A stretch of DNA of 5,304 bases from JAAYZQ01 sp041300865 (GTDB lineage Bacteria; Chloroflexota; Anaerolineae; JAAYZQ01), in assembly GCA_041300865.1 (NCBI GenBank), contig JBFYTF010000144.1:1-5304 (forward strand). Reading direction: 5' to 3'. The position numbers and the translations under genes are program-made. The notes beneath the pieces are model-generated. The model was not told where the DNA came from. It did not search any database and saw nothing but the letters and a program-made list of their open reading frames with translations. This document shows, piece by piece, positions 1 through 5,013 of this stretch; the stretch's first letter is position 1, and the number at the start of each line of letters is the position of its first letter.

Positions 1-681
1 CCTGGCGTTCCGGTGGTAGGGGTGTACGACGCGCCAGAGGCCGCGGCTTTTGCGCCATTGGTCGCACCCCAGCCCGGGGGAAGGGCCTGCGTCTTTAGCT
101 TCTATGAGAACTGGCTCAACGTCGAAACGCTGCACATCACCCCGGAAAACTATGGGTGCGGCGGCGCCGGCCGGGCGCTGTGCGGCGTGCAGACGAGAGA
201 CCGCGATGACTTCATTCGCTTCCTGGTGGACGACGAAGGCCTCAAAGCTTCGCACGAGCTGATGGCCCAATGGCTGGACGCCCGGCCGCCATACCATCCC
301 GAGCATGGGCACTTGCTCATCGGCCCGCTGCGCCACGAGCAGTACGGGTACCTCAAGACCGTGACGTTCTACGTGAGGCCCGATCAGTTCAGCCTGCTGG
401 CACTGGGTGCGCAGTACTTCAGCTCCCCGACAGACCCCTCGCCCGTCATCGCGCCCTTTGGCTCCGGCTGCGGGCAACTGCTGTCACTGTTCGACGACCT
501 GGATGTGCCGCAGGCCCTCGTGGGCGCGACCGACATCGCCATGCGCCAGCACCTGCCGGCGGATGTCCTGGCCCTGACGGTCACGCGGCCGATGTTTGAG
601 CGGCTGTGCGCCCTCGACGAGCGGAGCTTCTTTAGCAAGCCGTTCTGGCAGCGGCTCGTGCAGGCGAGAGCGACGGCGTGA
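1..681 (+). CDS. DUF169 family protein, 5'-truncated by the window edge
   Basis: The reading frame is open from base 1 to a TGA at 679-681, giving 226 residues. No stop precedes the GTG at 13, and the sequence before it (PGVPV) reads as continuous protein, so the true start most likely lies upstream of the window. The protein resembles the DUF169 family of uncharacterised bacterial and archaeal proteins of about 230-270 residues. The N-terminal part has a spaced cysteine region (ACVF ... YGCGGAG ... ALCGV). The middle has the GPL/Y..V.FYV..DQ..LL strand, and the C-terminal half has APFGSGC followed by LVGATDIAMRQHLP and a TVTRP strand, which is the usual family ending. No signal peptide or membrane segment is visible. 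No biochemical role is established for the family; the conserved cysteines could bind a metal or cofactor, but that is speculation. It runs opposite to the other genes here and is probably not functionally linked to them. Confidence 0.72.
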   Translation, partial: PGVPVVGVYDAPEAAAFAPLVAPQPGGRACVFSFYENWLNVETLHITPENYGCGGAGRALCGVQTRDRDDFIRFLVDDEGLKASHELMAQWLDARPPYHPEHGHLLIGPLRHEQYGYLKTVTFYVRPDQFSLLALGAQYFSSPTDPSPVIAPFGSGCGQLLSLFDDLDVPQALVGATDIAMRQHLPADVLALTVTRPMFERLCALDERSFFSKPFWQRLVQARATA

Positions 682-712
682 GCCGGTAGCCAACGGCCTT
701 CTCGCCCGAGCC

Positions 713-1579
713 CTAGATCTCGGTCGCATCCCGCGGCAGGCTCATGACGTGTCGCAGGTGGGCGCTGACCCGCTCGTCCTCTCCGCAGGGATAGTCGAAG
801 CGGAAGTGCGCCGCCACGTGTAGTGCCAGCCGGCGAAAGAGGCCGCACGCGGTGAACAAGGACTGCCAGGTGTCCTCGTAGCCGGCACCGGCATAGGTGC
901 CCAGCAGCATGGCCCACAGCTCGGGCGCCAGGGTACGCTCCAGGTACTTGCCGAACTTGCCCGGGTTGCGGGCAAAGCCGGTCTCGACGCCCACGTACCA
1001 GTCGACCATTCTCATGAGCTGAGCGCGCACATAGTGGTCCAGCATGTGCTTGGCGTAGACGATCTCCCGGCGCCACAGGCCCTTGGCGACGTAGGGTGAG
1101 ACCCACCAGAACTCGTTGCAGCAGTCGGCAAAGGCCTTGGCCGTAGGCGGGCGGGGCAGATAGTCGCGCTCGCTGGGCGGGTCGAAGGGCTGGACGAGGC
1201 CGTCCTTGTCGAGGAGTAGAACGCTCAGGCTGTCTCGCTCCAGCTCGTCCACGCGGTCCACCGGCCACAGGCCAAGGTCGATCCGGTTGCCGTCGGCGAA
1301 CTGCATGAGGTAGACAAAGCCCCCGTCGGCGGCGGGCGGGGGTTCCTGCATGTCCTCGGGCATCTGCAAGATCATGAGCTCGCCGAAGCGAGCGATCCAC
1401 TCCTCGTTGCGCGCGAAAGGGGCCACGTCGGCCACGAGGTAGACGACGTCGAAATCCTGGAATGGGTCGCGAGGTGCGTCGGGGTTGGCGCGCGACCCGT
1501 TGAGGATGACGGCCCGGATGCGGGGATCCTCCCGGGCGGTCGTGAGAATCAGGTCGAGCATCTGTTGTTCGCTGCGCAC
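713..1579 (-). CDS. Aminoglycoside 6-adenylyltransferase-like nucleotidyltransferase (ANT(6)/AadE-AadK family)
   Basis: This 288-residue protein starts at GTG (1579-1577) and ends at TAG (715-713); family members are usually about 280-300 residues. The family transfers AMP from ATP to the 6-hydroxyl of streptomycin-type aminoglycosides in the cytoplasm. The nucleotidyltransferase signature is complete: NGSR at residues 27-30, the metal-binding pair D42-x-D44 in QDFD, and a third acidic residue D101 in NRIDL. Other family blocks are RFGELMILQMP near 64-74, LLDKDG at 122-127, and the helical C-terminal block EFWWVSPYVAKGLWRREI (156-173) followed by AKHMLD, WYVGVETGF, GKFGKYL and a final LFR..A..VA..F.YP region. 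A GAGGA site at 1585-1589 lies 5 bases before the GTG. The gene starts 8 bases after the histidine phosphatase stop, so the two are probably co-transcribed. The family assignment is strong. Whether it confers resistance or adenylylates something else cannot be told from sequence; chromosomal homologues are common in environmental bacteria. Confidence 0.9.
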   Translation of the reverse strand: MRSEQQMLDLILTTAREDPRIRAVILNGSRANPDAPRDPFQDFDVVYLVADVAPFARNEEWIARFGELMILQMPEDMQEPPPAADGGFVYLMQFADGNRIDLGLWPVDRVDELERDSLSVLLLDKDGLVQPFDPPSERDYLPRPPTAKAFADCCNEFWWVSPYVAKGLWRREIVYAKHMLDHYVRAQLMRMVDWYVGVETGFARNPGKFGKYLERTLAPELWAMLLGTYAGAGYEDTWQSLFTACGLFRRLALHVAAHFRFDYPCGEDERVSAHLRHVMSLPRDATEI

Positions 1580-1584
1580 GTTCT

Positions 1585-1589
1585 TCCTC
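1585..1589 (-). promoter_or_regulatory. Ribosome-binding site of the ANT(6)-like gene
   Basis: The minus strand reads GAGGA, 5 bases before the GTG start at 1579. The site overlaps the TGA stop (1590-1588) of the preceding histidine phosphatase gene. Ribosomes finishing that gene would therefore sit on the initiation region of the next one, suggesting translational coupling. It supports the GTG as start over the ATG six codons further in. Confidence 0.7.
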
Positions 1590-2286
1590 AGGATAGCAGG
1601 TGGCAGGTGTCGTTCATCAGGACGAGGCGCGTGCGGCGGGGGCTGATCTCGACGACGCTGAACGAGACGTTGCCAAAGGTGAAGGGCAGCGGCCGGCGAG
1701 GGTCGAGGTGCAGCAGGTGGGCCAGGATCATGCCCAGGCTGCCGCCGTGCGCCACCAGGGCGACCGTCTCGCCTTCGCCATGCGCGGCGACGATGCCGGC
1801 CAGCGTTGAGGCCAGCCGCCCGGAGAAGGCGTCGAAGCCTTCCTCACCCGGAATCGCGGCTGGCTCGCCGTCCTGTTGCAGCCTGCGCCAGAGCTCGGGG
1901 TACAGGGCCTCCACGTCGTTCCAGATGACCCCGCCCAGCAGGCCGATGTCGTACTCGCGCAGGCGGGGGTCGAGGCTCAGCGGCGCATCCAGGCCGGCCG
2001 CCAGGATGGCCGCGGTCTCGGCCGCGCGGCACAGATCGCTGGCATAGATGGCCGACGGCCGGTACCCCTCGCGCTGCAGACGCCGCAACAACGCCCGTGC
2101 CTGCTCACGCCCACGATCCGTGAGGGGCGAGTCAAAGCCGCCGCCCTGCATCCGGCCCTCGGTGTTGGCCACCGATTCGCCGTGACGGACGAGGAGCAGC
2201 CGCAAGGGGTTGTCCCGCCTGTGCTCGTTGTACAGCCACTTGCCGGGACTGGCACAGACAGGCTCAAGCGCCTGGTACTCGCTCAC
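1588..2286 (-). CDS. Histidine phosphatase family protein (short phosphoglycerate mutase / GpmB-CobC-like phosphatase)
   Basis: This 232-residue protein starts at GTG (2286-2284) and ends at TGA (1590-1588). The phosphohistidine signature is LLVRHGE at residues 31-37 with nucleophile H35. Also present are N41, the phosphate-pocket R87 in ASDLCRAAET, the acid E111 in LREYDIG, and the second His H180 in VALVAHGG. The usual W-E-G after the acid loop is replaced by LLGG. The protein lacks the long insertion of the 2,3-bisphosphoglycerate-dependent mutases of about 250 residues, so it is as likely a phosphatase on a small phosphoester (phosphoglycerate, alpha-ribazole phosphate and others) as a true mutase. 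A 27-residue extension containing C11 precedes the first strand and is unusual for this fold. The start is set by GGGAGGA at 2297-2303, 10 bases upstream. It lies 51 bases after larA and 8 bases before the nucleotidyltransferase, in an apparent operon with gap and pgk; this context favours a phosphoglycerate-type substrate. Family confidence is high, substrate unknown. Confidence 0.88.
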   Translation of the reverse strand: MSEYQALEPVCASPGKWLYNEHRRDNPLRLLLVRHGESVANTEGRMQGGGFDSPLTDRGREQARALLRRLQREGYRPSAIYASDLCRAAETAAILAAGLDAPLSLDPRLREYDIGLLGGVIWNDVEALYPELWRRLQQDGEPAAIPGEEGFDAFSGRLASTLAGIVAAHGEGETVALVAHGGSLGMILAHLLHLDPRRPLPFTFGNVSFSVVEISPRRTRLVLMNDTCHLLS

Positions 2287-2327
2287 AAAGTCGCGATCCT
2301 CCCGGCGGCGGCTGGAAGCTCGGCCAT
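2283..2327 (-). CDS. Possible 14-codon leader ORF coupled to the histidine phosphatase start
   Basis: On the minus strand an ATG at 2327-2325 follows AAGGGA (2338-2333) with a 5-base spacer. It opens a frame encoding MAELPAAAGRIATL and ends at TGA 2285-2283. That stop overlaps the GTG start (2286-2284) of the phosphatase as GTGA, the same 4-base geometry as at the pgk-larA junction. It could be a coupling mini-ORF. It could also be the original N-terminus of the phosphatase separated by a frameshift or sequencing error, or it may not be translated at all. Nothing in the peptide suggests an attenuator (no run of one regulatory amino acid). Confidence 0.25.
   Translation of the reverse strand: MAELPAAAGRIATL
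2297..2303 (-). promoter_or_regulatory. Ribosome-binding site of the histidine phosphatase gene
   Basis: The minus strand reads GGGAGGA, a strong Shine-Dalgarno match, 10 bases before the GTG start at 2286. The spacing is at the long end of normal. There is no better in-frame start nearer the RHG motif, so this site fixes the N-terminus despite the unusual 27-residue extension. Confidence 0.6.
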
Positions 2328-2337
2328 TGTTTTCCCT

Positions 2338-3606
2338 TCAGGTCCGCACGAGCGGCAGAACCGAGCCACCCTCGGGCAGGACCAGGATGCGCGCGCTGTC
2401 GCCCACCGTCGCGAGGGCGGCTTCCAGGGCGGCGCCGGCGTCGTCGAACGGCCGCATGCCGCAGCGGCTCACCAGCTCGGCGGGCAGGGCCGACACCAGG
2501 TAGACGGCGGCGCGCTTGAGGACCGCCGCCACGGCCGCGGCCTTGTGCCCGCCCAGCACAAACTCCTGCTGGATCCGGGCGAGGATCTCGTCGGGTGAGC
2601 TGCCGGCCATCCAGGTCTCGAACGTCCGGTTGCCGAGGCCTTCAGGACACTCGGCCACGAGGATGATCACGCCCCCATCCTGGACGGCGTACGCCGCGTT
2701 GTCCAGGGCCTTTTGTGCCTGGTACATGTTCACGTCTTTGGGCGAGCCCCCGGCGCTGACCAGGACGATGCCCGCGCGGGCCTCGACGGGCACGATGCCC
2801 CGCTCGGCGACCATCTGGCAGCCGGCGCGGTGGGCGGCGGTAACGTCTCCCGCCACAGCGCCGGCGATGCGGTGCCGGCCGTCGACGACGACGTTCAGGA
2901 TAAAATCGACGCCCACCAGGGCCACACCCTCTTCCAGGTCGGCGCGCACCGGGTTGCCGTCCAGCCGCCCGGCGGAGGCCTCGGGGCGGACCATCATGGC
3001 GTGGTTGGCGTTGACTGCTGCCCGCGAGGCACAGCCGGGCAGGATGGCCTTGGCCCCGCCGGAGTAGCCGGCAAAGTAGTGCAGCTCCAGGTTGCCGAGG
3101 CAGACCCGCAGATCGGCTTCGACGATGGGGCGGTACAGGTCTACCGGCGTGCCGAAGGACGTCACCCCCAGCCGCAGCGTGTCGTCGGGGTCGTGGTTGA
3201 GAACCTGCACGCGCCGGGCCACCTCGCCGCCGACGGCGGCCTCGATCTCGGCGCGGGTCATGGGCCGGTGCAGCCCCAACGCCACGACGATGGTGATGTC
3301 CGCATCGGGTACGCCGGCGGCCGCCAGCTCGTCGAGGACCGGCGGCAGGAGCCGCTCCGAGGGGCAGGGACGGGTCAGGTCGCTCGTGACGATGACGACC
3401 CTTTGCCCGGCCCGGGCCACCTGGCGGAGAGGTGGTGAACCGGTGGGCCTGGCCAGCGCCTCCGCCAGGAGTTCCGTTTCAGGGCCAACCTCGGCGGCAG
3501 CGAGGGGCTCGACGACCGCCTGCAGGCGACCGGCGGGCAGGCGCACCGGCAGTGCCCTGTGCCCGTAGGCCAGGCTCAGCTCGACCGAACCGCCGGCGTC
3601 TGTCAT
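2338..3606 (-). CDS. larA: Nickel-dependent lactate racemase family protein (LarA, DUF2088)
   Basis: This 422-residue protein starts at ATG (3606-3604) and ends at TGA (2340-2338); Lactobacillus LarA is about 424 residues. LarA inverts the C2 stereocentre of 2-hydroxy acids by hydride transfer, using the nickel-pincer nucleotide (NPN) cofactor. The active-site set is complete and spaced as in L. plantarum LarA (numbers from memory). SDLTRP gives D76 and R79 (D72, R75). GLHRPMT gives H113 (H108). HYFAGYSGGAKAILPG gives H176 and K186, the lysine that carries the pincer cofactor (H174, K184). NANH gives the nickel ligand H202 (H200), and MYQAQK gives Q296 and K299 (Q295, K298). GAGGA at 3615-3619 sits 8 bases before the ATG. 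The frame stays open upstream into pgk, but that stretch has no LarA similarity and is pgk read in another frame. The gene overlaps the pgk stop by 4 bases, so translation is probably coupled. The cofactor genes larB, larC and larE are not in the window. Known superfamily members act on lactate, malate, aryl-lactates and other 2-hydroxy acids, so lactate should not be assumed as substrate. Confidence 0.93.
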   Translation of the reverse strand: MTDAGGSVELSLAYGHRALPVRLPAGRLQAVVEPLAAAEVGPETELLAEALARPTGSPPLRQVARAGQRVVIVTSDLTRPCPSERLLPPVLDELAAAGVPDADITIVVALGLHRPMTRAEIEAAVGGEVARRVQVLNHDPDDTLRLGVTSFGTPVDLYRPIVEADLRVCLGNLELHYFAGYSGGAKAILPGCASRAAVNANHAMMVRPEASAGRLDGNPVRADLEEGVALVGVDFILNVVVDGRHRIAGAVAGDVTAAHRAGCQMVAERGIVPVEARAGIVLVSAGGSPKDVNMYQAQKALDNAAYAVQDGGVIILVAECPEGLGNRTFETWMAGSSPDEILARIQQEFVLGGHKAAAVAAVLKRAAVYLVSALPAELVSRCGMRPFDDAGAALEAALATVGDSARILVLPEGGSVLPLVRT

Positions 3607-4856
3607 TGCCCTGTTCCTCGCCGCGCCGCGCGTTTCAGCGCTTCGACGACCGGCAGCTCCTGCCCCGACAGGAAGCGCACCATGCCGCCGCCCGCGGTGC
3701 AGACGTAGCCCATCCGGCCGCGAACGCCAAAGCGGCCGGCGGCGGCCACGCTGTCGCCGCCGCCGATGACCGAGTAGCCGGGCGCATCGGCGATGGCCGT
3801 CCACAGCGCCTGGGTGCCCACGGCGCTCAGCGGCTGCTCGTAGATGCCGGCCGGACCGTTGACAAAGATGGTGGCGGCCCCCTGGATCTCGGCCACGTAA
3901 CGGGCGACGGTCTCCCGGCCGATGTCGACCAGCATCTCCGGGGCGGGCAGCTCGTCCAGGCCGATCTCCACCCGGCCGCCGCGGTCGACGGCAAAGTCGC
4001 AGGGATAGAGGATGCGCGGGCCATAGGTCTGCAGCAGGCCGCGAGCCCGCTCGATGAAGGGTTCGAGGCCCTTGTCGCGGATCAGGCACTCGGTCGGCTC
4101 GCCCAGGCGCACGCCCTGCGCCAGCAGCATGACCTCGCCGGTCAGCCCGCCGGTGAGGACGCGATAGGCCGTGCCCTCGCGCAGCACCTGCTCCATCATG
4201 CTAAAGGCATCGGCGATGCGGCTGCCACCCAGGAAGAAGACGCAGGGTTGGGCGGGGGACTCCTTGATGCGGGTCAGCGCGTTCAGCTCGTCGACAAAGA
4301 GCCGCCCGCCGGCGGCCGGCAGCACCTCGGCCAGGCCGACGAGGGACGGCGACGAGCGGTGGGCGGCGGCGATGGCCTCGCAGACATAGAGGTCGGCCAG
4401 GGGAGCCAGGCTGCGGACCAGCCACGTCCGGGCCATCTCCTGCGGCGTGAGCTTGACATAGTTGACGAACGTCGAGACCTCTTCCGTGAGGTAGCGCACG
4501 TTGTCCAGGAGGAGCAGATCGCCGCTCTTGAGCGCCTTGATGCGGGCGACGGCGGCCGGGCCGCAGACGTCCTCGACATAATCTACCGGCCTGCCGAGCA
4601 GCTCGGCCAGCCGCCGGGCGTGGGGCGCCAGGGGCACCAGGCTGCGATAGTCCTCGGTGTCGCCCTGGTGGGCCAGGATGGCGGTGCGCGCGCCTGCCTC
4701 CGACAGCTCGCGGAGGGCCGGCAGGCTCTTGCGGATGCGGTTGTCGTCGCCTAGCCCGCCGGTTTGGTGGTCGATCGGCGAGTTGATGTCGACGCGCAGC
4801 AGGACGGTCCTGTCGCGCAGGTCAAACTCATCGAGAGTCAGAATGCCAGATTCCAC
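3603..4856 (-). CDS. pgk: Phosphoglycerate kinase, archaeal-type, with substituted active-site positions
   Basis: This 417-residue protein starts at GTG (4856-4854) and ends at TGA (3605-3603), a normal PGK length. PGK reversibly moves phosphate from 1,3-bisphosphoglycerate to ADP in glycolysis. N-domain signatures are LLRVDINSP at 19-27 (D23, N25), DNRIR at 38-42, HQGD at 63-66, LLLDNVRY at 115-122 (R121) and AAAHRSSPSLVG at 163-174 (R167). C-domain signatures are FFLGGSRIADAF at 207-218, LTGGL at 234-238, FVNGPAGIYE at 331-340 (E340), IGGGD at 364-368 and TAGGGM at 387-392. The INSP, HQG and GPAG.(Y/F)E variants match archaeal PGKs rather than the usual bacterial RVDFNVP/SHLGRP form. Oddities are Asp66 where the His-x-x-Arg loop normally has Arg, Arg213 in place of the first Lys of GGAKVxDK with Ala217 in place of the second, and VCEA where VNDA is usual. 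The start is supported by an AGGGAG site at 4862-4867. It follows gap and overlaps larA by 4 bases. It may be a divergent paralogue with altered substrate; the fold assignment itself is secure. Confidence 0.92.
   Translation of the reverse strand: MESGILTLDEFDLRDRTVLLRVDINSPIDHQTGGLGDDNRIRKSLPALRELSEAGARTAILAHQGDTEDYRSLVPLAPHARRLAELLGRPVDYVEDVCGPAAVARIKALKSGDLLLLDNVRYLTEEVSTFVNYVKLTPQEMARTWLVRSLAPLADLYVCEAIAAAHRSSPSLVGLAEVLPAAGGRLFVDELNALTRIKESPAQPCVFFLGGSRIADAFSMMEQVLREGTAYRVLTGGLTGEVMLLAQGVRLGEPTECLIRDKGLEPFIERARGLLQTYGPRILYPCDFAVDRGGRVEIGLDELPAPEMLVDIGRETVARYVAEIQGAATIFVNGPAGIYEQPLSAVGTQALWTAIADAPGYSVIGGGDSVAAAGRFGVRGRMGYVCTAGGGMVRFLSGQELPVVEALKRAARRGTGQ
3615..3619 (-). promoter_or_regulatory. 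Ribosome-binding site of larA, inside the pgk 3' end
   Basis: The minus strand reads GAGGA, 8 bases before the larA ATG at 3606. It lies within the last codons of pgk and decides the larA start, because the larA frame itself runs open far upstream through pgk. Confidence 0.7.
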
Positions 4857-4861
4857 GTTGT

Positions 4862-4867
4862 CTCCCT
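4862..4867 (-). promoter_or_regulatory. Ribosome-binding site of pgk
   Basis: The minus strand reads AGGGAG within GAGAGGGAGA, 5 bases before the GTG at 4856. It supports GTG initiation one codon before the ESGILTLDEFDL sequence, which leads straight into the first strand of the kinase. Confidence 0.7.
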
Positions 4868-4926
4868 CTCACACGGCCCGGGCGCAGACAACCCGCCTCT
4901 GATCGCGGGCCGGTGCCGGGCCCTGC

Positions 4927-4999
4927 TTGCCCGCGGCGCCGGCTTGCGACCCGCTGGCGCGGGGCGTCCGGCGCGAGCATTGTCAGGCAGCGCGGGCAA
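4927..4999 (-). repeat. Nested inverted repeat (predicted stem-loop) between gap and pgk
   Basis: The outer arms TTGCCCGCG (4927-4935) and CGCGGGCAA (4991-4999) are perfectly complementary over 9 bases. Directly inside, GCGCCGG (4936-4942) pairs with CCGGCGC (4968-4974), leaving a 16-base bulge on one side. Inside that, CCCGC (4950-4954) pairs with GCGGG (4959-4963) around a TGGC loop. A further copy of the outer arm core, CGCGGGC at 4904-4910, can compete for the 4929-4935 arm. No U-run follows on either strand, so it is not a standard terminator. It may stabilise or process the intercistronic RNA, act as an attenuator, or be chance in GC-rich DNA. Confidence 0.45.
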
Positions 5000-5013
5000 A
5001 ATAAGGCCAGGGT

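Larger units (their letters stand above)
4857..5013 (-). other. gap-pgk intergenic region, 157 bases, no gene
   Basis: This is the longest non-coding stretch in the window, between the TAG of the GAPDH gene (5016-5014) and the GTG of pgk. I see no convincing short gene and no clear -35/-10 promoter pair. It holds the pgk ribosome-binding site, an 8-base palindrome GCCCGGGC at 4876-4883, and the nested inverted repeat described separately. A TTATTTT run on the minus strand just after the gap stop is preceded only by a weak 4-base stem, so it is not a credible intrinsic terminator. Read-through from gap to pgk is plausible. Confidence 0.5.

Noticed and set aside
682..723. Possible bidirectional terminator between the convergent DUF169 and nucleotidyltransferase genes
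   Set aside because: Only weak stems are visible (GCCG/CGGC, and CCGAG 706-710 with CTCGG 719-723), with no U-run on either strand, so I cannot support a terminator.
384..1400. Minus-strand open frame of 338 codons spanning the DUF169 and nucleotidyltransferase genes
   Set aside because: It is an out-of-frame reading of the nucleotidyltransferase that continues antisense into DUF169. It is Arg-rich with no motif, and both real genes are well supported.
1876..2598. Plus-strand open frame of 240 codons opposite the phosphatase and the larA 3' end
   Set aside because: It is an antisense shadow with no recognisable domain, crossing two well-supported minus-strand genes.
3607..4089. In-frame upstream extension of larA that would give a 583-residue protein
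   Set aside because: The extra residues are Arg/Gly/Pro-rich and unlike any LarA N-terminus, and they are pgk read in another frame. The ATG at 3606 with GAGGA upstream gives the normal LarA length.
3432..4754. Long plus-strand open frame of about 440 codons opposite pgk and the start of larA
   Set aside because: It is an antisense shadow caused by high-GC codon use. The low-complexity composition lacks any recognisable domain, while the minus strand encodes two clear enzymes.
4970..5005. Sigma-70-type promoter for pgk in the intergenic region (minus-strand TTGCCC as -35)
   Set aside because: No AT-rich -10 element is present at a suitable distance; the bases 17 downstream are TCGCGC.
5000..5013. 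Intrinsic terminator after the GAPDH gene, from the minus-strand TTATTTT run
   Set aside because: The preceding stem is only GGCC with GGCC over a 10-base loop, and the strong inverted repeat lies after the T-rich run, which is the wrong order for a terminator.
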